Below, piece by piece: positions 35,390 through 43,709 of a DNA stretch of 64,000 nucleotides. The stretch covers positions 310,001-374,000 of the forward strand of contig CAVSIE010000002.1 in assembly GCA_963728045.1 (NCBI GenBank), in the 5' to 3' direction. Below the pieces are notes generated by a model. The model was given only the letters and a program-made list of their open reading frames with translations. It ran no database searches and had not been told where the DNA came from. The stretch is from VRUE01 sp963728045. Lineage in GTDB: Bacteria; Actinomycetota; Thermoleophilia; Solirubrobacterales; 70-9. A program made the translations under genes and the position numbers. Within the stretch, counting starts at the first letter, position 1; the number at the start of each line of letters is the position of its first letter.

Positions 35390-35987
35390 CGCAATCAGCG
35401 TAGCAAGGGATGCTGACAAAACATTTCGTGCAATACCCCGGGAGTCTGCCCGGGGCGGTTGCGGGCAGCACGCCGAATAGCGCTCGACGTGCCGGGACCC
35501 AGGCCAGCGGTCGCTTGAGGACCGCTACGCGAAGGTCCCGTTCGACCAAGTCGCGAACGGCCAGTCCGGTGAGGGCGCGGTCACGGGCGAGATCGGCCCG
35601 GAGCAATGCGCCCGTCGCCTCGATGCGAGGCTCGGCCAGCGCTCGCTGCAGCAGCGCCGGGGGGAAGTGGACGACCGCGATCGAGTCGCGAACGAGCGGC
35701 AGTGCCGCCGGCAGTCGCTCGAGCCCTTCCTCGTCGGCAGGAAGCGCCAAGTGACAGGTCTGACCGCGCGAGGCAGCGCGCGCCTCCGGCATGTGGACGG
35801 CAAGGCGCTCCTCGAGCTCACGTGCTCCCGTCGATGCGACCAGGGTGGGGCGCGGTGGGCGCCCACCGACGTCGATCAGGAGACCCGGCCGGTCCGACTC
35901 CGAGCCGGCGCAGGCCAGCGCCGCCGCAGCCGCCCTCGACCCACTCGCCTCCCCGACCCAGGTGACGAGGACGACCGCCCCGTTCAC
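35364..35987 (-). CDS. Hypothetical protein of a Tad-type locus, probably altered C-terminus
   Basis: ATG 35987 overlaps the stop of the preceding TadE-like gene (ATGA). The 207-residue product begins MNGAVVLVTWVGEASGSRAAAAALACAGS, similar in layout to a P-loop-less CpaE-like or MinD-like Rossmann start, and continues Ala/Arg rich with FPPALLQRAL and RPLAWVPARRALFG. I do not recognise a family. The last 25 or so residues (CTKCFVSIPCYADCDDSETDPA) overlap the antitoxin gene and look unlike the rest, so the original end was probably lost when the toxin-antitoxin DNA arrived. Confidence 0.6.
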   Translation of the reverse strand: MNGAVVLVTWVGEASGSRAAAAALACAGSESDRPGLLIDVGGRPPRPTLVASTGARELEERLAVHMPEARAASRGQTCHLALPADEEGLERLPAALPLVRDSIAVVHFPPALLQRALAEPRIEATGALLRADLARDRALTGLAVRDLVERDLRVAVLKRPLAWVPARRALFGVLPATAPGRLPGYCTKCFVSIPCYADCDDSETDPA

Positions 35988-36316
35988 TTCGCCGGCCTCG
36001 CGAACGCGGAGCTGGTCACGGCAAGCCGCTCGGAGATACCCGGCAGAGGAGACGGCGGGCGCAGACGCACCGTGACCCGTCCGCCACTGACTGAAAGACC
36101 GATCTCGTCCTCTGCCCAGCCCGGCAGCGCGGCACGGACAGCCTCGCTCGCCGGCTCGCCCGATGCCAGCGCCAGCGCTCCCGCCTCGGCAGCGCCATCG
36201 GCCAGGGTCAGCGCGTAGCCGGCAGCGAGCAGTTGCAGCGCGATCAGGCCAGCGAGCAGCAGCGCCGGCAATCCCGCGACCAGCTCGATGGTCGACTGAC
36301 CCGCCTCGCTACTCAT
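35984..36316 (-). CDS. TadE-like pseudopilin
   Basis: The 110-residue protein has a prepilin-type cleavage site: Gly followed by QSTIE, with Glu at +5, then a hydrophobic helix (LVAGLPALLLAGLIALQLLAAGYAL). The C-terminal part is a small beta-rich domain ending in VTSSAFARPAK. It should be a minor pilin of a Tad/Flp system. It overlaps both neighbours (8 nt upstream, 4 nt downstream), so the three genes form one operon. Confidence 0.82.
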   Translation of the reverse strand: MSSEAGQSTIELVAGLPALLLAGLIALQLLAAGYALTLADGAAEAGALALASGEPASEAVRAALPGWAEDEIGLSVSGGRVTVRLRPPSPLPGISERLAVTSSAFARPAK

Positions 36317-36665
36317 CTCCCTCCCCCAGCCCCGTCTCAGCCCCGACCGTCACTCGGGGCAGCGCCGGCAGCAGGCGCGGGATCGTCACCCGCACCGTGA
36401 CCGCGCCCTTATCGCTCACCTTCGCCCCGGAGCGCAGCGGCGGCGGCAGCGCCCGCCGCGCTGCCGCCGCCGCGTCCCCACCGACGAGCGCGGCGCGAGC
36501 CCCCGCTCGCGCCGCGACTCCCGCCGACCACAGGGCCTGCCCGGCGAGCGCCAGCTGTGCCGCCACCAGGACCGCCAGCAGCAGGAAGGGAACGACCGCG
36601 ATCAACTCGACCGAGGCGGTCCCCTCCTCCCTGTGACCATCGCTACTGGCAGTCCGTGGCGGCAC
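36309..36665 (-). CDS. TadE-like pseudopilin
   Basis: The 118-residue protein has Gly followed by TASVE (Glu at +5), a membrane helix (LIAVVPFLLLAVLVAAQLALAG), then an Ala/Arg-rich segment (AGVAARAGARAALVGG) and a small C-terminal domain with VTVRVTIPRLLPALPRVTVGAE. This is the usual TadE layout. It is the first gene of the run toward lower coordinates; a 20-bp repeat shared with the TadG fusion gene lies upstream. No TadA/B/C genes are present in the window. Confidence 0.82.
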   Translation of the reverse strand: MPPRTASSDGHREEGTASVELIAVVPFLLLAVLVAAQLALAGQALWSAGVAARAGARAALVGGDAAAAARRALPPPLRSGAKVSDKGAVTVRVTIPRLLPALPRVTVGAETGLGEGDE

Positions 36666-36687
36666 GCCGTGAACGTCGCAGCCTCCG

Positions 36688-36707
36688 GCGCACGCGTGGG
36701 GCGCTCA
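36688..36707. repeat. 20-bp repeat upstream of TadE-like gene
   Basis: Nineteen of 20 bases match 33741-33760. Here it is followed by CGCACA...TGTGCG, a 6-bp inverted repeat at about 36710-36736. Position relative to the gene start is nearly the same in both places. Confidence 0.5.
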
Positions 36708-36739
36708 AACGCACAATTCAGTCACGACTCTGTGCGAAC

Positions 36740-37090
36740 TCAGTAGGTGTTGGCCTCAACCCAGATGCGCCAGATCGCCGCGATCGAGGCGCCGAGCAAC
36801 ATCAGCCAGGCCAGGGTGCCGAGCCCGGTCGCGAAGAGCTCGTCGGAGCCGGCGATCAGCAGCGCGATCATCCCCAGCGCCCCGTAGAGGACCGCTCGCC
36901 GCCCGTCGCTCAGCGTCGCCAGCGTCAGCTGGTTCTGGCGGCTCAGCACGTAAACGGTCCAGGCGATCGCGGTCAGGAACGCCATCGTGATCGCAGTCAG
37001 CAAGGCGTCGGCGGCGTTGCCCCCGCCGGGGACGAAGGCGACGACCAGCGCCAGGGCCATGACTATCGCGACGTTGCGCAGCGTGCGCAC
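36740..37090 (-). CDS. Small multi-pass membrane protein
   Basis: The 116-residue protein has four hydrophobic segments: NVAIVMALALVVAFVPGG, LLTAITMAFLTAIAWTVYVL, AVLYGALGMIALLIAG and GLGTLAWLMLLGASIAAIW. No family is recognised. It lies 23 bp downstream of the small membrane gene of the Pit operon, but likely has its own role. Confidence 0.72.
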   Translation of the reverse strand: MRTLRNVAIVMALALVVAFVPGGGNAADALLTAITMAFLTAIAWTVYVLSRQNQLTLATLSDGRRAVLYGALGMIALLIAGSDELFATGLGTLAWLMLLGASIAAIWRIWVEANTY

Positions 37091-37113
37091 AGCAAGATTG
37101 TACGAGGGCGCCG

Positions 37114-37350
37114 CTAGCTACCGGTCATCACTACGAGGCCGACGGCGACCGCGCTTAGGGTCGCCGCCAGCGCGACGACGCCGACGACAGCCGCGGTTGC
37201 GGCTGCGGCAGGCCGTTCGCTGCGGCTGAGCTCGATGAAGCGGGCCGCCCCCCAGATCGCCACCGAGAAGATCACCGTGACGCCGATGCCCGCGATCACG
37301 GAGGCTGCCACCGTCTGCAGCAGCTCGCTGGTCTCGACGACGACGGCCAT
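37114..37350 (-). CDS. Small two-helix membrane protein coupled to pit
   Basis: ATG 37350 lies two bases before the end of the phosphate transporter gene (stop at 37353). The 78-residue product has two membrane helices (SVIAGIGVTVIFSVAIWGAARF and a C-terminal Ala/Val-rich one). Small membrane genes in this position often follow pit in actinobacteria; the function is unknown. The longer open frame upstream is a shadow of pit. Confidence 0.75.
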   Translation of the reverse strand: MAVVVETSELLQTVAASVIAGIGVTVIFSVAIWGAARFIELSRSERPAAAATAAVVGVVALAATLSAVAVGLVVMTGS

Positions 37351-37352
37351 CC

Positions 37353-38450
37353 TCAGCTCGCCGGGACCGGCGATCCCTGCTGCGAGCGGCGAGCGAACAG
37401 GGCCGCGCTGGCGGCCAGCGCGGCGATGCTGACGATCACCGGCCCGACCGCGCCGCTGCCGAAGATCTCGGTCACCGCGTACGTGACGCCCCCGATCGCC
37501 GCCGCCGCCGGCAGGGTCAGCAGCCAGGCCACCATGATGTTCCCGGCGACGCCCCAGCGCACCGCCGAGAGCCGCTTGCCCGCGCCGGCCCCCATCACGC
37601 CGCCGTTGATCACGTGGGTGGTCGAAAGCGGGAAGCCGAAGTGGGTGGAGGAGAGGATCACCGCGGCCCCGGCGCCCTGAGCCGAGAACCCCTGGGCGGC
37701 ATCCATCTTGATGATCCGCGTGCCGGTGGTGCGAATGATCCGCCAGCCGCCGCTGTAGGTGCCAAGCGCGATCGCGGTCGCCGCCGAGACGATCACCCAG
37801 AAGGGCGGGTCGGCGTCCGCTCCGAGGCTGCCGTTGGCGATCAGCGCCAGGGTGATCACCCCCATCGTCTTCTGGGCGTCGTTGGTGCCGTGGGCAAGGG
37901 CCAACAGGCCGCCGGACACGAGTTGCCCGTAGCGGAAGCCGCGGGTCACCGTGCCAGGCCGCTGACGGCCGACGATCCGGTAGACGAGGCCGATCGCGAT
38001 TCCTGCGACCGCGAAGGCGAGTAGCGGCGCGACGACCGCCGGGATCAGCACCTTGCCGACCACCCCGTCGGCAAGCACCGCGTCGAAGCCGGCCGCGACC
38101 ACGGCCGAGCCGACTACGCCGCCGATCAGCGCGTGCGAGGAGCTGGAAGGCAGGGCGAACCACCAGGTGATCAGGTTCCAGGCGATCGCCCCGATCAGCC
38201 CGGCGAAGACGACGGTCGGCGTGATCACCCCGGCGTCGACGACGTCGTTGGCGACGGTCGCCGCGACCGAGATCGAGATGAAGGCCCCGGCGAAGTTGAG
38301 CAGCGACGCGATCGCGATCGCCGTCCGCGGCTTTGCCGCCCGCGTCGAGATCGAGGTGGCGACCACGTTGGCGGTGTCGTGGAAGCCGTTGGTGAAGTCG
38401 AAGGCGAGCGCCGTCACGACGACGATCACCATGATCACGTCAGAACTCAT
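37353..38450 (-). CDS. pit: Inorganic phosphate transporter, PiT family
   Basis: From ATG 38450 the 365-residue protein shows the two inverted PiT signatures: FDFTNGFHDTANVVATSISTRA near the N-terminus and ALAHGTNDAQKTMGVI in the second half, plus ALPSSSSHALIGGVVG and FPLSTTHVINGGVMG. About ten membrane helices. It imports phosphate (or metal phosphate) with low affinity. It follows the DUF47 partner gene, separated by a long palindrome. Confidence 0.95.
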   Translation of the reverse strand: MSSDVIMVIVVVTALAFDFTNGFHDTANVVATSISTRAAKPRTAIAIASLLNFAGAFISISVAATVANDVVDAGVITPTVVFAGLIGAIAWNLITWWFALPSSSSHALIGGVVGSAVVAAGFDAVLADGVVGKVLIPAVVAPLLAFAVAGIAIGLVYRIVGRQRPGTVTRGFRYGQLVSGGLLALAHGTNDAQKTMGVITLALIANGSLGADADPPFWVIVSAATAIALGTYSGGWRIIRTTGTRIIKMDAAQGFSAQGAGAAVILSSTHFGFPLSTTHVINGGVMGAGAGKRLSAVRWGVAGNIMVAWLLTLPAAAAIGGVTYAVTEIFGSGAVGPVIVSIAALAASAALFARRSQQGSPVPAS

Positions 38451-38452
38451 TG

Positions 38453-38555
38453 CGTGACGAGGCCCAGACGTTGCCAGGCAAGGACGCAGGGAGCGAAGCG
38501 TGCTCTGCACGTGAGCGACCGAGGACGCGGCATGGCGACGTCTGGGCCCGTCACG
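38453..38555. repeat. Long imperfect palindrome with inner hairpin, between DUF47 and pit genes
   Basis: Arms 38453-38475 and 38534-38555 pair over 21 of 23 positions with one bulge and one mismatch (cores GGCCCAGACGT and ACGTCTGGGCC). Inside the 58 nt centre, CGTGC-TCT-GCACG (38499-38511) forms a second perfect hairpin. The right arm overlaps the DUF47 stop codon. It could act as a transcript processing or attenuation structure, or be a dispersed palindromic repeat. Confidence 0.7.
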
Positions 38556-39171
38556 AGTTCTTGATGACGATGCCCTCGAGTATCTGCGCCGCAGTCTCGG
38601 TGGCGTCGATCGCGTTCTCCAGCACGGCGAAGATGTCCTTCCAGCGGATCACGACCATCGGGTCGATCCCGTTGGAGAAGAGCGAGGCGACGGCGTCGCG
38701 GGAGATCCTGTCCCCTTCGTTCTCGAGCCGGTGGATCTCGATCCAGTATTTCTCCAGGCCCTTGAAGTTCCGCAGGAACTCCAGCGCCTCGGCCAGCTGC
38801 TCGCAAGCGCCGACGAGCACCTTGGTCAGCGCCCCGGCCTGCTCCATCGGAGCCTCGATCTTGTAGAGGCCAAGGAAGTCGGCGGCCTCCTCGGTGTAGT
38901 CGACGATGTCGTCCATCTGCGTCGCCAGGCCGTAGATGTCCTCGCGGTCGATCGGGGTGACGAAGGTCGAGTTCAGCCGCTGGATGATGTCGTGGGTGAT
39001 CCGGTCGCCCTCCTGCTCGGCCTTGAGGATGTCCCGCCCGAGGCCGCCCGCGTCGGGCCAGGAGCCCATCATCTCGTCGAGCAGGCGGGCCGCATGAAGG
39101 GCGTTCTGACCGGCCTCTACGAACAGCTCGAAGAAGGCGCTGTCACGCGGCAGGAGGGAGAGCCGGGGCAC
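38551..39171 (-). CDS. DUF47 (PhoU-like) partner of the Pit transporter
   Basis: The 206-residue all-helical protein has the DUF47/YkaA layout: LLPRDSAFFELFVEAGQNALHAARLL, then EQEGDRITHDIIQRLNSTFVTPIDREDIYGLATQMDDIVDYTEEAADFL and a second repeat ENEGDRISRDAV..LF..GIDPMVVIRWKDIFAVLENAIDATE. The paired ExEGD and DD(I/V) motifs bind metals in PhoU-like folds. Such genes almost always accompany pit and are thought to modulate it. Start is GTG. Confidence 0.93.
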   Translation of the reverse strand: MPRLSLLPRDSAFFELFVEAGQNALHAARLLDEMMGSWPDAGGLGRDILKAEQEGDRITHDIIQRLNSTFVTPIDREDIYGLATQMDDIVDYTEEAADFLGLYKIEAPMEQAGALTKVLVGACEQLAEALEFLRNFKGLEKYWIEIHRLENEGDRISRDAVASLFSNGIDPMVVIRWKDIFAVLENAIDATETAAQILEGIVIKNS

Positions 39172-39208
39172 GGGCGCATCCTAGTGCCCGTGCCCGCCGC
39201 CTTGCGGC

Positions 39209-41377
39209 TCACCCAGCGGTGGCGGCGAGCTGCTCGGCGGCGCGGGCGGCGTGGCGTTCGCGGAGCTCCCGCTGGACGTCGAGCCGCTCCCCTTCCACTG
39301 CCTGCAGCCGGGCCCAGGCCCCATTCGCGTCGAGCTCCCAGGCGTTGGCGCTCTCGGCGAAGCAGCGCTCGAGCACGTCGAGCAGTTCAGCCCTGGGCGC
39401 CTCGTCTTCGACCGGCGTCACCAGCTCGACCCGGCTGTCGAGGTTGCGCGGCATCAGGTCGGCGGAGCCGATCAGGACGCGGGTGTCCGCGCCGCGCTGG
39501 AAGGAGTAGACGCGCGAGTGCTCGAGGAAGCGGCCGACGATCGAGACGACGCGGATGTTCTCCGAGACGCCGGCGACGCCGGGTCGCAGGCAGCAGATCC
39601 CGCGCACGTTGAGGTCCACGCGCACGCCCGCCTGCGAGGCCTCGTAGAGCGCTCGGATGCAGCCCGCGTCGACGAGCGAGTTCATCTTCATCGCGATCCG
39701 CGCCTCCTCGCCCGCCCGGTGCGCCTCCACCGTCTCCTCGATCTCGGCCAGGATGCGGTCGCGCATCGTCGTCGGCGAGACCAGCACCTTGCGGTACCCG
39801 GCCGGGCGCCCGTAGCCGGTGAGGAAGTTGAACATCTCGGCGACGTCGGCGCCGATCTCCGGGTCGGCGGTGAAGAGGCCAAAGTCGGTGTAGAGGCGAG
39901 CGGTCTTCGGGTGGTAGTTGCCGGTGCCGATGTGGACGTACTCGCGCACTCGCTCGCCCTCACGGCGGACGACGAGGATCGCCTTGACGTGGGTCTTCAG
40001 GCCGGGGATGCCGTAGACGACGTGCACGCCGGCCTCCTCCAGCGACTTCGCCCAGTGGATGTTCGCCTCCTCATCGAAGCGAGCCTTCAGCTCGACCATG
40101 CAGACCGCCTGCTTGCCGCGTTCGGAGGCCCGGATCAGCGCCGGCACCAGCGGCGAGTCGTCGCTGGTCCGGTAGACCGTGTGCTTGATCGCCAGCACGT
40201 CGGGGTCGGCCACGGCCTGCTCGACGAAGCGCTCGACCGAGGTCGCGAAGGAGTCGTAGGGGTGGTGGACGAGGATGTCGCCCTGGCGGATCGCCGCGAA
40301 GATGTCGACAGGCTCGTCGTCCTCGCCCTGGAGGCGGGGCTGGGTGACCGGCGTCCAAGGCGAGTAACGCAGCTCGGCGTGGCCGGAGAGGTCGGCCAAG
40401 GCGGTGAGGTCGGCGAGGTCGATCAGGCCGTCGACGTCGTAGACCTCGCGGTCCTCCAGCCGCAGCGCCTCGATCAGCTGGATGCGCAGCTTCGGGTTCA
40501 TCCCCGCCGCCACCTCCAGCCGCACCACCTCGCCGAAGCGGCGGCGGCGGATCTCGTCCTGCACCGCCCGGACCAGGTCGTCGGCCTCGTCGGAGACGGT
40601 GAAGTCGGTGTCGCGGGTCACCCTGAAGTAGCCGTGGTCGACGACCTCGGTGCCGGGGAAGAGCGCGTCGAGGTTGGCGGCGATCGCCTCCTCCAGCGGG
40701 ACGAAGGCCTTGCCCCCCTCACCCACCGGGAGGAAGCGGCCGAGCAGCTCCTTCGGCACCTTGACGCGGGCGATGATCTCGTTGCCGCTCTCCGGGTCGC
40801 GCAGCAACACGCCGAGGCTGAGCGAGAGGTTGGAGATATAGGGGAAGGGACGGCCGAGGCCGACCACCAGCGGCGTCAGGGTCGGGAAGACCTGCTCGTG
40901 AAAGCGGCTGTCGATCTCGCGGCGCTCAGCCTCGCTGGCGGAGTCGAGCGAGACGATCCGGATCCCGTGCTCCTCCAGGGCGGGCCGCAGCTCGCCCTCG
41001 AAGCAGGCGTGGAGGCGGCTGTCGAGCTCCAGCACCCGCGCCTGGATCGCGTCGATCTGCTCGCCGGGCCCAAGCCCGTCGGGCCCGCGCGCGTCGATCC
41101 CCGCGTCGAGCTGGTCGAAGAGGCCGGCGACCCGGACCATGAAGAACTCGTCGAGATTGGAGGCGTAGATCGAGCAGAACCGCACCCGCTCCAGGAGCGG
41201 CACCTCGGCGCCCTCGGCGAGTTCCAGCACTCGCTGGTTGAAGTCGAGCCAGGACAGCTCTCGGTTGGAGTAGAGGGCTGGATCGTCGATCCGGCCATCG
41301 TACTGCGGCGCCTGCAACGCCCAGGCCCGCTCAGGCGGCCCGGGCAGGCGCTTGCCGGGCCGTGGGAAGAGACGCAT
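39209..41377 (-). CDS. ppk1: Polyphosphate kinase 1
   Basis: The 722-residue protein carries all four PPK1 regions: NRELSWLDFNQRVLELA (N domain), FPYISNLSLSLGV, HHPYDSF and IKHTVYRTSDDSPLVPAL, the phosphorylated His in VHIGTGNYHPKTARLYTDFGLFT, and the second conserved His in ENIRVVSIVGRFLEHSRVYSF. It reversibly forms polyphosphate from ATP. The ATG at 41377 overlaps the PHP-GT gene by 47 nt; a TTG at 41317, 13 nt after that gene's stop, gives a start nearer the conserved region. Three PHO-box-like repeats lie upstream of the two-gene unit. Confidence 0.95.
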   Translation of the reverse strand: MRLFPRPGKRLPGPPERAWALQAPQYDGRIDDPALYSNRELSWLDFNQRVLELAEGAEVPLLERVRFCSIYASNLDEFFMVRVAGLFDQLDAGIDARGPDGLGPGEQIDAIQARVLELDSRLHACFEGELRPALEEHGIRIVSLDSASEAERREIDSRFHEQVFPTLTPLVVGLGRPFPYISNLSLSLGVLLRDPESGNEIIARVKVPKELLGRFLPVGEGGKAFVPLEEAIAANLDALFPGTEVVDHGYFRVTRDTDFTVSDEADDLVRAVQDEIRRRRFGEVVRLEVAAGMNPKLRIQLIEALRLEDREVYDVDGLIDLADLTALADLSGHAELRYSPWTPVTQPRLQGEDDEPVDIFAAIRQGDILVHHPYDSFATSVERFVEQAVADPDVLAIKHTVYRTSDDSPLVPALIRASERGKQAVCMVELKARFDEEANIHWAKSLEEAGVHVVYGIPGLKTHVKAILVVRREGERVREYVHIGTGNYHPKTARLYTDFGLFTADPEIGADVAEMFNFLTGYGRPAGYRKVLVSPTTMRDRILAEIEETVEAHRAGEEARIAMKMNSLVDAGCIRALYEASQAGVRVDLNVRGICCLRPGVAGVSENIRVVSIVGRFLEHSRVYSFQRGADTRVLIGSADLMPRNLDSRVELVTPVEDEAPRAELLDVLERCFAESANAWELDANGAWARLQAVEGERLDVQRELRERHAARAAEQLAATAG

Positions 41378-43604
41378 CGATGGCGCGCCGGTAGCCGTCC
41401 GCGAGCTGCTCCAGCGCCCGCTCCCAGGAGCGTCCGGCGGCGGCGCGCGCCGCAGAAGCGCCGAGGCGCCGGCGCAGCAGCGGCGAGGCGGCGAGCTGGA
41501 GGACGGCGCCGGCGAGATGGTCGGCGTCGGGCCCGCAGAGCAGCCCCGTATGACGGTTCTCGATCAGCGAAGCGGGGCCCCCTTCGGCGACGGCGACGAC
41601 CGGCAGCCCGCTGGCCCCGGCCTCGACGACCACCTGCCCGTAGGTGTCGGTCTGCGAGCAGAAGAGGAAGAGGTCGGCGCTGGCGTAGGCGCGAGCGAGC
41701 TCCTCGCCCTCGAGCCAGCCGAGGAAGGTGGCGCGCTCGCCGAGCCGCGAGCGCAGCTCACCCTCCTCGGGCCCCCCACCCGCCAGCAGTAGGTGCAGGC
41801 GCGGATCGGCGCGATGCGCTCGCTCGAAGCTCTCGGCGAGCAACTCGACCCCCTTCTCGCGCGTCAATCGGCCGGCATAGAGAACCTTCACCTCGCCCGG
41901 GTACTCGCCCGGGGCGACCTTGCCGGGGTCGAAGCGGGAGACGTCGACCCCGCGCTCCCAGCGACCGAGCCGGCCCTGGTCGACCCCGAGTCCGATCAGC
42001 GAGCGATCCGCCGCCGGGCTCGGCGAGAGGACCGTGGCAGGGGCTCCGTAGAAGGCGCCGAGAGCCGCGGTCGCCATCGCCTCGAGGCCGCCGTCGCCGC
42101 TGCGCAATCCGGCGTAGGCGCCCAGCTCGGTGTGGTAGCTGCCGACCAGGGGTATGCCCGAGATGCGGCTGAGCATCGTCGCGGCGATGCCGGAAGGGCC
42201 CGGAGCGGTGACGTGGATCAGGTCATAGCGTCCCTCCGCCAGGGTCTCGGCCAGGTCGGGCAGCCCCGGCACCCCCAGGCGCATCCCCTCGTAGAAGGGC
42301 ACCTCGAGCTCGGCGCTCGCCGGCAGCCGCCGGTCGACGCCGGAGTCGGTGCCGACCACCTCGACCTCGAAGCCCGGCACCCCGTGCTCCCGGATCTGGG
42401 CGATCGTCGTGGTCACCCCATGCATCGCCTCGATCCCGTCGGCGATCAGCGCTACCCGCGGCTCGCCGCCACGGGACGAAGCGAGCTTCGACTTCTCGGC
42501 GCCGAGGAAGACGGTCGAGGGCACGTAGGGGACGGCGGGCACCAGCGCCTCGAAGAGCGACCCGAACGCCGTCGCCGCCTCGCCGCCGGCGAGGGCCGAC
42601 GCGCCCTGCTGGACCGCGCTGCTCAAGCGCCGCTCGTGGATGCGGCGAGCCCGCCGGTAGAGCGCCGCGTGGGAGAAGCCCCCCGACTGTAGGTGGTCGA
42701 GGAGCTCGCGCCCGCGCAGCTCCAGCCCGATCGACCGCAGCCAGGCCTCGAGCAGGGCGCGGGCGTCGTCGGGGCCGATGTCGCTCGCGACCTTGCCCTC
42801 GCGCGCCGCGCCCTCGCCGATCGCCCGCTGCGCGATCTTCAGCACCACCGACGGGTCGACCGCCCCGTCGCCACCGACCGCGCCGTCCAAGGCGAGCGCG
42901 CGAGTGGCCAGCGCCATCGCCGCGTGCGCCCACTTGGCGGCGCTGCCCTGCTCGCCGCCAGCCTCGGCCTCGCCGCGGCGCAGGTGGGAGAGAAACTCTT
43001 CCGGCGTGGCGGCGGCCGGCGCCTCGGTGAAGGTGCGGCCGATGTCCACGCCGGCGTGATCGTCGGAGCCGCCGATGCCGGTCCCGCCGTGGGTGTCGAT
43101 GTAGACGACAGCAGGCATGTTCAGCTCTGCGGCTCGCGACCCGTTGCGGACCTCCCAGACCGGAAACAGCTCCGCCAAGCGACGCCGGTGGCGGCGGGTC
43201 AAGGGCGCGTCCACGTCGTAGAAAGGATGGGCGAGAGCGCAGGCGATCTCGCTCTCGCGAAGGTAGGCGGCACAGGCCTCTACGTCGCCGGAATTGGCCT
43301 GCAGCCACTCGTGGTCTCCGGAGGTGATCCCGTAACAGAGGACGTGCACCGCCTGCGGCTCACCGGCGAAGCGAGCGGTCAGCTCCTCGGAGACGAAGCA
43401 ATCGGGACGATCGGCCAGCTCCAGGCAGCCGTCGATCGTGTCGTGATCGGTGATCGTGACGAAGTCCATGCCACGGCGCTTGGCCAGCTCGTAAACCTCC
43501 TCCGGCGGGGTCGCGCACTCAGGCAGCCCGAGCGAGCGCTGGACCCCGAGCCGCGAGAGCTGCGAGGCGGTGGAATGGCAATGCATGTCTACTCGGGAAG
43601 TCAT
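41331..43604 (-). CDS. PHP phosphoesterase-glycosyltransferase (GT4) fusion
   Basis: The 757-residue protein joins an N-terminal PHP domain (VDMHCHSTAS, DFVTITDHDTIDG, LAHPFYD, IGGSDDHAG, about residues 1-210) through a helical linker (about 215-330) to a GT-B glycosyltransferase of family 4: GVTTTIAQIREHG, LIHVTAPGPSGIAA, SYHTELGAYAG, KVLYAGRLTREKGVELL, LLLAGGGPEEGEL and the nucleotide-binding EAGASGLPVVAVAEGG. The metal-binding PHP residues look intact. A role in a phosphoglycan or glycolipid is suggested by the two activities; that is inference. ATG 43604 is 63 nt downstream of a PHO-box-like array. Confidence 0.92.
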   Translation of the reverse strand: MTSRVDMHCHSTASQLSRLGVQRSLGLPECATPPEEVYELAKRRGMDFVTITDHDTIDGCLELADRPDCFVSEELTARFAGEPQAVHVLCYGITSGDHEWLQANSGDVEACAAYLRESEIACALAHPFYDVDAPLTRRHRRRLAELFPVWEVRNGSRAAELNMPAVVYIDTHGGTGIGGSDDHAGVDIGRTFTEAPAAATPEEFLSHLRRGEAEAGGEQGSAAKWAHAAMALATRALALDGAVGGDGAVDPSVVLKIAQRAIGEGAAREGKVASDIGPDDARALLEAWLRSIGLELRGRELLDHLQSGGFSHAALYRRARRIHERRLSSAVQQGASALAGGEAATAFGSLFEALVPAVPYVPSTVFLGAEKSKLASSRGGEPRVALIADGIEAMHGVTTTIAQIREHGVPGFEVEVVGTDSGVDRRLPASAELEVPFYEGMRLGVPGLPDLAETLAEGRYDLIHVTAPGPSGIAATMLSRISGIPLVGSYHTELGAYAGLRSGDGGLEAMATAALGAFYGAPATVLSPSPAADRSLIGLGVDQGRLGRWERGVDVSRFDPGKVAPGEYPGEVKVLYAGRLTREKGVELLAESFERAHRADPRLHLLLAGGGPEEGELRSRLGERATFLGWLEGEELARAYASADLFLFCSQTDTYGQVVVEAGASGLPVVAVAEGGPASLIENRHTGLLCGPDADHLAGAVLQLAASPLLRRRLGASAARAAAGRSWERALEQLADGYRRAIDASLPTARQAPARAA

Positions 43605-43666
43605 CGGCGTCCTCCCTGCTCGTATCGCTTCGGTCTCCTTCAGATTCCACGAAGAGCAGGGAGAAC

Positions 43667-43699
43667 TTGTGAAGCAACAGGGAACCGCCTGTGAACATT
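43667..43699 (-). promoter_or_regulatory. PHO-box-like triple direct repeat upstream of PHP-GT/ppk1
   Basis: Three units with exact 11-bp period: TTGTGAAGCAA (43667-43677), CAGGGAACCGC (43678-43688), CTGTGAACATT (43689-43699). On the gene strand they read TTCACA-like, the form recognised by PhoB/PhoP-type regulators. The array ends 62 nt before the ATG of the PHP-GT gene. Confidence 0.65.
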
Positions 43700-43709
43700 C
43701 AGTAACTAA

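Noticed and set aside
39251..42172. 973-codon plus-strand open frame over ppk1 and the PHP-GT gene
   Set aside because: Antisense shadow; composition is repetitive Val/Asp/Leu/Arg without motifs.
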